Assembly: GCA_965116055.1 (NCBI GenBank)
Contig: OZ220466.1
Coordinates: 1,426,001-1,490,000, forward strand
Reading direction: 5' to 3'
Length of the DNA: 64,000 bases
DNA from: Bin55 sp965116055
GTDB taxonomy: Bacteria; Pseudomonadota; Gammaproteobacteria; Pseudomonadales; Azotimanducaceae
Shown here: positions 7,962 to 16,243 of the stretch, piece by piece
Position numbering within the stretch: the stretch's first letter is position 1
How the letters are laid out: each line of letters begins with the position of its first letter
Notes under the pieces: generated by a model
What the model was told of the DNA's origin: nothing
What the model saw: the letters and a program-made list of their open reading frames with translations, nothing else
Database searches by the model: none
Made by a program: the position numbers and the translations under genes

Positions 7962-8165
7962 ATGTTCGAAATATTTAGTGGTTTGTTTAGTTTTTTACTG
8001 GCAGCATTCTTTGCAATTCCGTTTTGGTTTATTTGGACTTATCTGGGTGTCGGCGCGATGTTCAATTTTTTACCCGAGCCATTGCAGGGCCCTGGATTCT
8101 GGGCTACGGTGGGCATCTTCATGTGCCTGAGCATACTCAGTGCTGTGGTATTTTTATATGCTTAA
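7962..8165 (+). CDS. Small two-helix membrane protein, copy 1
   Basis: 67 residues with two hydrophobic helices: IFSGLFSFLLAAFFAIPFWF with IWTYLGVGAMF following, then FWATVGIFMCLSILSAVVF. A GAGG ribosome site precedes the ATG by a few bases. The middle, from FAIPFWFIWTYLGVGAMFNF to FLPEPLQGPGFW, is nearly the same as in copy 2. Its C-terminus is shorter because a local duplication created an early stop. The function is unknown. Preservation of the reading frame in both copies suggests the protein is or was useful. Confidence 0.7.
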   Translation: MFEIFSGLFSFLLAAFFAIPFWFIWTYLGVGAMFNFLPEPLQGPGFWATVGIFMCLSILSAVVFLYA

Positions 8166-8235
8166 GCACACTCGGTGCTATGGCATTGCCTCACGACTTG
8201 AGTCGCGGGAGCGACAACGACAAATAGATTTTGTT

Positions 8236-8440
8236 AACCCTATCGCAACGCATTGATGACGAGTGCGCAGACGATGCGTCCGAGGCATATCACGTCGAGT
8301 TTCATGCATTGCGAGAAGATGCAACGGCATCTCTACAACCGACGAAACAACCGCTCAATGTCGTGGCATCGCTTGTGCCTCTCATGGTTATTTGCCTAGG
8401 GTTCGACCCAGTTCACCACGGCGGTACCGAGGGTGCATAC
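8236..8440 (-). pseudogene. IS5-family transposase C-terminal fragment, copy 1
   Basis: The minus strand reads HDIERLFRRL, a stop, then RCRCIFSQCMKLDVICLG and IVCALVINALR. This corresponds to the IS5 C-terminus (ERFFxRLKxFRRIxxRYDKLDVxFLAFIxxALIxxxLR). An in-frame stop and substituted motif residues show decay. It is duplicated with the membrane gene. Confidence 0.75.
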
Positions 8441-8478
8441 CCCAGCGCCGAGGCCAGTTGCCTAGTCTTGGTGCCTTC

Positions 8479-8980
8479 GTACGTCAATTCAATTTGAGGA
8501 AAAACATGATTAACGCGATCCCAATCGTTGGTTGGTTGTTGAGCTTTTTGCTGGCAACATTCCTTGCGATTCCGTTTTGGTTTATTTGGACTTATCTGGG
8601 TGTCGGTGCGATGTTCGATTTTTTACCCGAATCATTGCAAGGTCCTGGATTCTGGGCCACGGTGGGCATCTTCATGTGTCTGAGCATACTCAGGGCTGTG
8701 GCATTGCCTCATGGCTCGAGTCGCAGTAGCGACAACGACAAATAGATTTTGGTTAACCCTATCGCAACGCATTGATGACGAGTGTGCAGACGATGCATCC
8801 GAGGCATATCACGTCGAGTCTCACGCATTGCGAGAGGATGTGACGGCATCCTTGCAACCGACGAAACAACCGCTCAATGTGTGGCGCTGCTTGTACCTTT
8901 CATGGTTATCTATCCAAGGTTCGATCCAGTTCGCCGCGGTGGTACCACGGGTTCATACCCAGCGCCGACATCTGAATCTT
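8479..8980 (+). repeat. Tandem duplication, copy 2
   Basis: Second copy of the 7936-8478 unit, about 85-90 percent identical by eye. In this copy the IS5-derived sequence continues beyond the unit to about 9330. This suggests the array arose by duplicating the membrane gene together with the adjoining end of an already inserted IS5 element. Confidence 0.8.
8506..8745 (+). CDS. Small two-helix membrane protein, copy 2
   Basis: 79 residues: MINAIPIVGWLLSFLLATFL, then AIPFWFIWTYLGVGAMFDF, LPESLQGPGFWATVGIF and a polar tail SSRSSDNDK. GAGGA sits six bases before this ATG, so this start is preferred to the longer upstream frame (8263), which only reads through non-coding duplicated sequence. The N-terminus differs from copy 1 while the rest is almost the same. 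It is likely the fuller-length version of the gene. The function is unknown. Confidence 0.7.
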   Translation: MINAIPIVGWLLSFLLATFLAIPFWFIWTYLGVGAMFDFLPESLQGPGFWATVGIFMCLSILRAVALPHGSSRSSDNDK

Positions 8981-9330
8981 GGTAGTCTAGCTGTTGCGAG
9001 ACTGGCCGATGGATTGGATCATGCCTTTCAGCACCCGTTCCAGCGGGATGGCTCTTAAGGCGTGCTGTCGATCAACATGGTCTCAAGCTTCATGCACACC
9101 GTACGATCTGTTCTCGTTGCAGGTGCTCGAAAACCCGGTTGAGCATACCGTTATTCGAGCAGAGATTTAGCCGGGCGTAGATGGTATGCCGGTTGCTAAA
9201 CTGTACCGGTAACCCGTACCATGTGCAACCTGTTCGGCGATATATATGATGACGTTGAGCGCTTGGTGGCTAGGTAGCTGACATGGTTGTGCTATGCCGA
9301 TCAATGTGGCGCGATACGTTCATATTTAGA
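8750..9330 (-). pseudogene. IS5-family (IS427-like) transposase fossil
   Basis: Read on the minus strand from 9330 downward, frames jump but the order of IS5 motifs is kept. They run RRTGCTWYGLPVQFSNRHTI (RTGxPWRDLPxxFGNxxT), YARLNLCSNNGMLNRVFEHL, KLETMLIDST (first catalytic Asp), GTGA and QSIGQSR, TTKIQ, then near 8900-8770 IERLFRRLQGCRHILSQC and LDVICLGCIVC. Multiple stops and shifts mean it is long dead. It ends next to tRNA-Pro. Confidence 0.8.
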
Positions 9331-9342
9331 TAATTGGTGCGT

Positions 9343-9419
<77 letters not shown>

Positions 9420-9665
9420 TGAAACGTGCCCGGCTGTGAGTATCGGTGTAGTTTTCTTCAGTTCGTTACTTGGGCCGGCGCGGTGCTTCCCCGTGGCTTA
9501 GAGACTGGCTTTAGGCAGAGGATATGAAGGCTTTTTGAACGCTAGGGCACTGGTTCGGCTAACTTCACTTGGCGGTATCAAGATGAGATGTAGTACGCCT
9601 CACGCGGCGAATGTTGGTTGTCAGGAAGATTAGCGAACACAGAGAAGAGAAGAAAAGAACCGAAA

Positions 9666-9741
9666 GCGCCTGTAGCTCAATGGATAGAGCATTGGCCTTC
9701 TAAGCCAACGGTTGAAGGTTCGAGTCCTTCCAGGCGTGCCA
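9666..9741 (+). tRNA. tRNA-Arg (TCT)
   Basis: 76 bases with encoded CCA. The acceptor GCGCCTG pairs with CAGGCGT. The anticodon arm TTGGC CTTCTAA GCCAA gives TCT, and the T-arm contains GTTCGAGTCC. Confidence 0.97.
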
Positions 9742-9774
9742 TTCATAATTTTGGTTCGTAAAATCGCTTGGAGT

Positions 9775-9850
9775 GGTGGATGTAGCTCAGCGGTAGAGCC
9801 CCGGATTGTGGTTCCGGCTGTCGAGGGTTCAAATCCCTTCATCCACCCCA
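9775..9850 (+). tRNA. tRNA-His (GTG)
   Basis: 76 bases including the extra 5' G typical of tRNA-His and an encoded CCA. The acceptor GTGGATG pairs with CATCCAC, with discriminator C. The anticodon arm CCGGA TTGTGGT TCCGG gives GTG. It lies 22 bases before the tig start. Confidence 0.97.
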
Positions 9851-9872
9851 GATTTATGCAGTGCAATCAACT

Positions 9873-11687
9873 ATGGATTTCGATTACGAGCAAATTGGCG
9901 TTTTAACTCGCGAATACACCATATCCGTGACCCATGAAACCTTATTGGATCGGGTTCAGAACTACACCAACGAAGTCGCTGCTGTAGCGAATCTGAAGGG
10001 GTTTCGAAAAGGAAAAGCGCCGCGCAAGGTCATTACGCAGCGATATGGATCTGAGATCCATCAGGAGATGCTTGATAAGCTCGTGAGTGAACGCTGCAGG
10101 ACGATACTCGAAGAAGAAAAAGAACTGACGGCAAGTTGGATAGGCAGGCCATACCTAGTTGAATCTCAAGAGCATGTTTCGTACACCTTCAAAGCAAGAG
10201 TAGAAAATTTTCCAAAGGTTGAATTAGGCGATTTATCGGAAGTGGTTGTTGTGCGTCCGGTGGTAGACCTTTCGGAGGCGGCAGTCGCATCCGCAGTTAA
10301 TTTAGCGCGTGAAGGATGTATTGACTGGTACGAGCTGCGTGGTGAAGGGGTCGAGATTCAAGCGGGTGACCGCGTTGAATTTACGTGGCAATCACGTCAA
10401 ACGACCGCTGGAGAAAGCGCGAATGAGGATAAAGACAAAAATGAACAGAGCGATCAATCTGACAGGCTGAAGATTTCACTGCTTTCGCCCCGGAATGATT
10501 TGTCTCGCGAATTCCATGAGAAATTCGTCGGTAAAAAACTTAACGATCGGATTGAGGTTTCACGCGAGGAGCTACTTAACGAATTTCCCGAAATAGAGCG
10601 TGACTTATCGGAAAAGCCATCAATAGAGATCATTGGGATAGAGATCGGTGACCTTCCGCTTATCGAATCGAATCGTATAGCGAGTTTAGGACTAGACCCT
10701 TTTATACCGGAACATTTAATTGATACTGTAGCTTCTCTAAATGACTTTCAGGTTGCCGCGAAAGATGTCATGGCGGATAGAGGCAAGGAATATGCGGACC
10801 AGATTGTTCGTACTCGGGCTATATGGGAGGTAGTGAAGCGAAATTTAACTGTATTGCCGCGCAAAACGTTATTCGAGGAATTTAGACGAGCGCCTAGCTT
10901 GCAACAGGCGGGAATTGGACATCCATTGTTGTTAGAGCAGATCTTTGATTTGTTGTTGGAAGGTAGGACAGGCGAAGACAACCAATCCATACACGGGTCC
11001 ACCGCCCACGATGATGATCGCCAATCAGAAGAGAAAGAAAGTTCAGACCAGCTCGATCAAGCAGCGATCAATGAAATTGCGAATACGATCACTGAAAGAG
11101 ATCGATCACAGTTAACGACATTGATTGATTCGACGATGAAACGCATGTCGCTTCGATTGATGCAAGAAGCAGTTGCCGAGAAATACGATATCGAACCTGA
11201 CCAAGATTGGGTTTCGGAACGAATCAAGATCCAAGTGGAGAATGCGAGTAGGATTTTCAACGATAACCAGGACTACTTGGACTGGGTTTATAGTGAAGAA
11301 AACTATCGAAATCTTGCCAATGAAAGTGTTTGGAATCAGTGCCTGAATCAAATCCTTGAGGAGGTAACTTTTGAAGAGCAGACAGTCACATTGCGCACTC
11401 TGATCTGGGAATTTGAAAAGGCCGAAGAAGGCGTATTGGCAAGTCTTAAAATCGCCCCTTCGATTCCGCTGCCTAAAGCAGCAAGCGTAACAGCTGATCG
11501 CCCGACTGAAGAGCCTGTGGTGAATGGGTCCGAGGGAGAGCTAGTCGATGCGAAGGGATCGGACGAGGCGATAGGCGTTTCTGAGTCAATGCTGGAAGAT
11601 CAGAACCGATCGGAAACGTTGCAAGAGGAGACAGGATTTTTCAAGAGACTGCTCCTTAAGGTTAAGAAAAAGAAAGAGAATAGCTAG
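9873..11687 (+). CDS. tig: Trigger factor, unusually long and divergent
   Basis: Ribosome-bound chaperone for nascent chains. The N-terminal ribosome-binding domain is clear, with LKGFRKGKAPRKVITQRYG near residues 40-60. The PPIase region (about 150-270) is degenerate: the usual DFTGSVDG and GFEDGIKG segments are replaced, and an acidic linker (ESANEDKDKNEQSDQSD) is inserted. The C-terminal helical domain is recognisable (ADQIVRTRAIWEVVKRNLTVLP) but split by another acidic stretch near residue 370-390. An acidic tail ends in KKKKENS. About 604 residues compares with about 430 normally. ATG at 9873 is chosen over an in-frame GTG at 9861; neither has a good ribosome site. The clpP stop-start spacing is one base, so tig-clpP form an operon. 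Confidence 0.92.
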   Translation: MDFDYEQIGVLTREYTISVTHETLLDRVQNYTNEVAAVANLKGFRKGKAPRKVITQRYGSEIHQEMLDKLVSERCRTILEEEKELTASWIGRPYLVESQEHVSYTFKARVENFPKVELGDLSEVVVVRPVVDLSEAAVASAVNLAREGCIDWYELRGEGVEIQAGDRVEFTWQSRQTTAGESANEDKDKNEQSDQSDRLKISLLSPRNDLSREFHEKFVGKKLNDRIEVSREELLNEFPEIERDLSEKPSIEIIGIEIGDLPLIESNRIASLGLDPFIPEHLIDTVASLNDFQVAAKDVMADRGKEYADQIVRTRAIWEVVKRNLTVLPRKTLFEEFRRAPSLQQAGIGHPLLLEQIFDLLLEGRTGEDNQSIHGSTAHDDDRQSEEKESSDQLDQAAINEIANTITERDRSQLTTLIDSTMKRMSLRLMQEAVAEKYDIEPDQDWVSERIKIQVENASRIFNDNQDYLDWVYSEENYRNLANESVWNQCLNQILEEVTFEEQTVTLRTLIWEFEKAEEGVLASLKIAPSIPLPKAASVTADRPTEEPVVNGSEGELVDAKGSDEAIGVSESMLEDQNRSETLQEETGFFKRLLLKVKKKKENS

Positions 11688-11688
11688 T

Positions 11689-12297
11689 ATGGCCCTTGTA
11701 CCCATGGTGCTTGAACAGACTGCCCGGGGCGAACGCTCCTACGATCTGTTCTCGCGCCTGCTCAAAGAACGCATCATTTTTATCAACGGTCCCATTGACG
11801 ATGCAGTTGCGAGCGTTGTTGTCGCTCAATTGCTATGGTGCGAATCAGAGAACCCAGACAAGGATACTCACCTGTATGTCAATTCGCCAGGTGGTTCGGT
11901 AACCGCCGGATTATCGATCTACGATACCATGCAGTTTGTGCGCTGCGATGTTGAAACAACGTGTATTGGACAAGCTGCAAGCATGGGCGCATTCTTACTT
12001 GCCGCCGGCGCTAAGAAAAAACGTTTTGCCTTGCCTAATTCGCGGATCATGTTGCATCAGCCATCAGGCGGCTCAAGAGGTGTCGCAGCGGATATTGAGA
12101 TTGCCGCTCGTGAAATCCTTGCAATAAGACAAAAACTTAACGAGCTCTTAGCGTTGCATACCGGTCAGAGTATGGATCAAATCGCGCGAGATACCGACCG
12201 AGACTATTGGATGACGCCGCAAGAGGCGGCTGATTACGGTCTGATTGACAGGGTACAAGAACCGCGTGATAGATTGCCGAAAGCAGCGAACGGATAA
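11689..12297 (+). CDS. clpP: ATP-dependent Clp protease proteolytic subunit
   Basis: Serine peptidase that forms the tetradecameric chamber used by ClpX and ClpA. It is 202 residues. The catalytic Ser98 is in GQAASMGAF, His123 in IMLHQPSGG, and the Asp in the DTDRDYWMTPQEA segment. The short N-terminal propeptide-like sequence MALVPMVLEQTARGERSYD is typical. It begins one base after the tig stop. Both ATPase partners are encoded in the window, clpX immediately downstream and clpA at 28.4 kb. Confidence 0.98.
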   Translation: MALVPMVLEQTARGERSYDLFSRLLKERIIFINGPIDDAVASVVVAQLLWCESENPDKDTHLYVNSPGGSVTAGLSIYDTMQFVRCDVETTCIGQAASMGAFLLAAGAKKKRFALPNSRIMLHQPSGGSRGVAADIEIAAREILAIRQKLNELLALHTGQSMDQIARDTDRDYWMTPQEAADYGLIDRVQEPRDRLPKAANG

Positions 12298-12441
12298 CTC
12301 CGCTACGATCTTGATGACAAAATTCGTCGTACAGTTGCATAGTATGCTGCGTTACCGGTGTGCCGGCCGTAGGTCTAACATGCTATTCTTTGAATCTGAG
12401 GTAAGAGGTTTAGTGAAAGCAACCATGGGGAAATCAGCAGT

Positions 12442-13731
12442 ATGAGTGATCGTGAAGGCGGATCGGACAATGTTGCCGAGTGTTCGTTTTGTTTTAAGAA
12501 CGGCAACGAAGTCGACAAACTAATAGCAGGTCAGGACGATGTCTATATCTGCAATGAGTGTGTCGAGATCTGCGCCAGCATTATTAATCATCCTCGGCAA
12601 TATCAAACCAAGGAAGACCAACAAGATGCGGACGAACTGCCGATCCCTAAAAAAATCAACGAGTTTCTTGACGGTTACGTCATAGGCCAGGATTACGCGA
12701 AACGTATCCTATCCGTCGCCGTCTATAACCACTACAAGCGGCTAAACAGCAGTACCACGCACTCGGATGTAGAGCTTGCCAAGTCCAATATCCTGCTTAT
12801 TGGGCCTACTGGATCGGGTAAAACATTGCTTGCAGAGACCTTAGCGCGTATGCTTAAGGTTCCTTTTATCATAGCTGACGCTACTACATTGACGGAAGCT
12901 GGCTATGTTGGCGAAGATGTCGAGAACATTATTCAAAAACTGCTACAGACCTGCGATTACGAGGTGGAAAAGGCGGAACGTGGGATCGTGTATATTGACG
13001 AGATCGACAAAATTTCGCGCAAAACCGATCACCCGTCAATTACGCGGGACGTATCGGGTGAAGGCGTCCAACAAGCGCTGTTAAAGCTCATTGAAGGCAC
13101 AACGGCCTCTATCCCCCCACAAGGCGGGCGTAAACATCCCCAGCAAGAATTCGTTCAAGTCAATACGGCTAACATCCTCTTTATCGTAGGCGGTGCATTT
13201 GCCGGTTTGGAAAAAGTGATTCAAAATCGCACATCCAAGAGCGGCATTGGGTTCAATGCGACCGTTCAAAGTGGAAACGATTCGGACCAAATCGGTGAGT
13301 TGTTGAAGACAGTTGAACCGGAAGACTTAATCAAGTACGGGCTCATTCCTGAATTAGTTGGTAGATTGCCGGTTGTAACGACACTGCAGGAACTCGACAC
13401 CCAAGCACTCGTCAAGATTCTCACCGAACCGAAAAACTCGCTCGTCAAGCAGTATCGAACCATATTTAGCATGGAAGACGTTGATCTGGTGTTTAATCAC
13501 GATGCCTTGGATGCCATCGCTGAGCGAGCTGTCGAACGCAAGACAGGTGCGCGCGGTTTACGTTCCATACTGGAGGAAGTTCTACTCGACGTTATGTACG
13601 AAATTCCATCTAAATCAGATGTCGTTGGCGTCGTTGTTGATGCAAAGATGGTGCGCGATTGCAAAACACATAAACCGATGCTCAAGTACAAACCGTTAGA
13701 AAAGAAAGTTAGTGGTGGTGATACGGTATAG
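12442..13731 (+). CDS. clpX: Clp protease ATPase subunit ClpX
   Basis: AAA+ unfoldase that feeds substrates to ClpP. It is 429 residues. The N-terminal C4 zinc-binding domain has Cys14, 17, 37 and 40 (CSFC, CNEC). Walker A reads GPTGSGKT, the pore loop GYVGEDVE and Walker B IVYIDEIDKI. The ClpP-docking loop region is present as GIGFNA. The C-terminal small AAA domain includes KTGARGLRSILE. In enterics and Pseudomonas lon follows clpX; here hupB follows directly. Confidence 0.98.
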   Translation: MSDREGGSDNVAECSFCFKNGNEVDKLIAGQDDVYICNECVEICASIINHPRQYQTKEDQQDADELPIPKKINEFLDGYVIGQDYAKRILSVAVYNHYKRLNSSTTHSDVELAKSNILLIGPTGSGKTLLAETLARMLKVPFIIADATTLTEAGYVGEDVENIIQKLLQTCDYEVEKAERGIVYIDEIDKISRKTDHPSITRDVSGEGVQQALLKLIEGTTASIPPQGGRKHPQQEFVQVNTANILFIVGGAFAGLEKVIQNRTSKSGIGFNATVQSGNDSDQIGELLKTVEPEDLIKYGLIPELVGRLPVVTTLQELDTQALVKILTEPKNSLVKQYRTIFSMEDVDLVFNHDALDAIAERAVERKTGARGLRSILEEVLLDVMYEIPSKSDVVGVVVDAKMVRDCKTHKPMLKYKPLEKKVSGGDTV

Positions 13732-13925
13732 AATCGCGAATCATTTGTTTCTTGACCCAGTGAGCGTCAAGTTGGGTTCATTGCAAACCAATCCTCGGGC
13801 TCTGCGAGTACGAGACAATTCAAGGAGACACTGCATCGCAGCGAGGTGTCGCGTGGTTTTTTCCTACGCGGGTCTTGCTGTACGCTCAGTCTCCTTTCAT
13901 TTAAATCAACTACGGAGACATAGTA

Positions 13926-14204
13926 GTGAATAAAGCGGATCTCATTCGCGCAGCAGCGGCAAAGGATGAGGAACTAACACAAGGCAAAGTAGAGAAATCA
14001 CTCAATGCAATACTTGATGTGATTTCCGATTCGTTGATCAAACACGATCCGGTCATGCTCATTGGCTTCGGTACATTCGAAGTTCGGCATCGTTCCGCCC
14101 GAACGGGTCGGAACCCTCAAACAGGCGAAACCATGGAAGTGGCTGCGTCCTACAATGCGGTGTTCAAACCAGGCAGCCGATTGAAGGAACGCTTAAACAA
14201 ATAA
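13926..14204 (+). CDS. hupB: HU-family DNA-binding protein (beta type)
   Basis: Nucleoid-associated DNA-bending protein, 92 residues. It starts at GTG (VNKADLIRAAAAK) after an ACGGAG ribosome site. The dimerisation helices are followed by GFGTFEVRHRSARTGRNPQTG, the standard DNA-binding arm signature, and then FKPGSRLKERLN. It sits between clpX and ppiD, the standard hupB neighbourhood but without lon. Confidence 0.96.
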   Translation: MNKADLIRAAAAKDEELTQGKVEKSLNAILDVISDSLIKHDPVMLIGFGTFEVRHRSARTGRNPQTGETMEVAASYNAVFKPGSRLKERLNK

Positions 14205-14329
14205 TCAACATCGTTGTGTGTTGTGCGCACCGCCTAGCGTTGCGTGCAACTCATAAAAAAATTGTAGGTTGCCGTTTCGTGTTGACGCGGCATCCTATAG
14301 TCTCTCGCTAGTAGGTGCGCTAAAACATC

Positions 14330-16243
14330 ATGTTGGTCAAAATTCGTAACGCATCACAATCGTGGGCTGCCAAATTCGTGGCAGGATTAATCATTGTGGT
14401 TCTGACGCTATTCGGTTTCGGGGCCTTCAATCTATTTGCCGTGAACGAGCCGGCCGTAGCAACCATCAACGGCAAAGACATCACCGAACGCCAATTGGCA
14501 GCCGAAATTGAGCGCACGAAACAGTCGTACCGAGATACTTATGGTGAATCAATTACCGAAGAGCAGTTGGATCGGTTCATCAACGAACAGTTTGCATTGC
14601 AGCGGCTCATCAATACAGAGTTATTTATGCAAGCTGGCGATGAGTTGGACTTGACTTTATCCGATCAGCAGTTCGAGAAATTACTGCTAGAAGCTCCTGA
14701 ATTCCAAGCTGACGGAAAGTTCGATGAAACGTTGTATCGCGAATCTCTAGAACGCGGTGGCATGTCTACGCAAACCTTGCGGGGACAGCAGCGCGATTCG
14801 AGAGTGCGAACAGATCTGCTTCGCGCACTGGAAGACACTTCGTTTGTTACAGGTTCTGAAACGCGTCTAAACGCCAAGTTCGATAAACAAGTACGTGACA
14901 TTTCAGTGCTTGAATTCGATCATAAAAATTTCGAAGACCCAGACAGCGTAACCGACGAAGATATCGCTACGCACTACGATCTCAATCATGATTTGTACAT
15001 GACTGATGGGACGTACGACTTCGAATATATTGAGATTAATCGAGAGCGCTTTTTGTCCAACGAGGAACTCAGCGAGGAGGAACTCCAGGCTCTTTACGAA
15101 GCGGAAATGACGGCGTTAGAGTCCAACGCCAAACGTCGCGGTAGACACCTGCTAATCAAAATCAATGAAACTCGAACGGATGAAGAAGCGCTTGAGCTGA
15201 TCACTGAAATACGCGAGCGCATTGATGCCGGTGAGTCGCTGGGCGATCTTGCGACTGAACTATCCGAAGACGCGGGTTCGAAAGCTGATGGCGGTGACCT
15301 TGGCTTCTCGGATCGTGATCAATATGTCAAAGAGTTTTCGGATTCATTGTGGTCACTCGAGCTGAACGAGATTTCTGCACCAGTTAAGACCACATTCGGC
15401 TATCACATCATTGAGTTGCTTGAAGTTGAAGACATAGAGCATCCGCCGTTCGAGGAACGACGGGATGGGCTACTCGAAGCGCACCGTTTAGATCTAGCGG
15501 CTGGCAAATTGAAAGACGCATTTGACGAAGTTGATAAGTTGGCCTTCGAACAATCGAATTCGCTCGCGCCGATTGCGGATGAATTCGAAGTTGACATCCA
15601 GATGCTACAGAGTGTTAATCACGAATCCATTGAAGGCATTTTTGCGGATACCAGTGTTCGGAGTGCGTTCATGGATAGCGATGTCATTGATAGCGGGTTC
15701 AATAGCCGGGTTGTTGAAGTCGGCGAGGAAGCCATCATCGTTGGGCGTTTAACTGATCGAACGGAACCGACGCTTAAACCGTTAGAAGAGGTGACGGCTG
15801 AAATCAAGCAGCAGCTCGTTTCGGAGGCGGCGTTCGCAGCGCGAGACGCTAAACATGCGGAAGTATTTGCGCAGTTGCGCGAAGACAAGAATTACGATGC
15901 TGCGGCGCTTGCCGCAGGCGCCGAATGGGGAGTGTTTGAGGGTGTAAAACGCGACTCTCATACGTTAGATCCCGGCATTCTAACGGTTGCTTTTGCAGAA
16001 CCGTTGCCTGTTGATGGCGACCGGGTCATTGTGACGGCAGACTCGGAGTATCTGCCGTCAAAATACATCGTCACAACGGCTCGGCAGAAATTGGCTGATT
16101 TCGCTGTTCTTGAATCAAGTGAGCAGGAAGAGTTGGAAAAAATGGCCAGAGACAATGTAAAGGAACGTGTATTAACGTCATTCCTTGTCAGTTTGCGGTC
16201 CGAGGCTTCAATTAAGACAGACGCACTTGTCGCCGACCCATAA
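14330..16243 (+). CDS. ppiD: Periplasmic folding chaperone PpiD (SurA/parvulin type)
   Basis: Inner-membrane-anchored periplasmic chaperone. The 637-residue protein starts with a short cytosolic segment, then the single helix FVAGLIIVVLTLFGFGAFNLF. A SurA-N-like chaperone domain follows (TINGKDITERQLAAEIERTK). A parvulin domain lies near residues 265-365, with GRHLLIKIN, ADGGDLGF and FGYHIIELLEVE. A long C-terminal chaperone part completes it. It is acid-rich. The following RNase H gene starts within or just after its 3' end, suggesting co-transcription. Confidence 0.94.
   Translation: MLVKIRNASQSWAAKFVAGLIIVVLTLFGFGAFNLFAVNEPAVATINGKDITERQLAAEIERTKQSYRDTYGESITEEQLDRFINEQFALQRLINTELFMQAGDELDLTLSDQQFEKLLLEAPEFQADGKFDETLYRESLERGGMSTQTLRGQQRDSRVRTDLLRALEDTSFVTGSETRLNAKFDKQVRDISVLEFDHKNFEDPDSVTDEDIATHYDLNHDLYMTDGTYDFEYIEINRERFLSNEELSEEELQALYEAEMTALESNAKRRGRHLLIKINETRTDEEALELITEIRERIDAGESLGDLATELSEDAGSKADGGDLGFSDRDQYVKEFSDSLWSLELNEISAPVKTTFGYHIIELLEVEDIEHPPFEERRDGLLEAHRLDLAAGKLKDAFDEVDKLAFEQSNSLAPIADEFEVDIQMLQSVNHESIEGIFADTSVRSAFMDSDVIDSGFNSRVVEVGEEAIIVGRLTDRTEPTLKPLEEVTAEIKQQLVSEAAFAARDAKHAEVFAQLREDKNYDAAALAAGAEWGVFEGVKRDSHTLDPGILTVAFAEPLPVDGDRVIVTADSEYLPSKYIVTTARQKLADFAVLESSEQEELEKMARDNVKERVLTSFLVSLRSEASIKTDALVADP

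Larger units (their letters stand above)
7936..8478 (+). repeat. Tandem duplication, copy 1 (small membrane gene plus IS5 fossil)
   Basis: Starts at CGTGCGTTAATTCAATTTGAGG and repeats from 8479 (CGTACGTCAATTCAATTTGAGG). The unit contains the small membrane protein gene and, downstream on the minus strand, the 3' end of an IS5-family transposase. Copy 1 has an additional segment of about 36 bases after the GAGCATACTCAG sequence that is itself a local repeat. Confidence 0.85.

Noticed and set aside
8231..8497. 88-codon plus-strand frame after the first small membrane gene
   Set aside because: It lies over the minus-strand IS5 fossil, whose motifs are clear; the plus frame has no protein character.
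13827..13862. GACAC/GTGTC inverted repeat followed by TTTTTT after clpX as a terminator
   Set aside because: The stem is only 5 bp and six bases separate it from the T-run; too weak to call.
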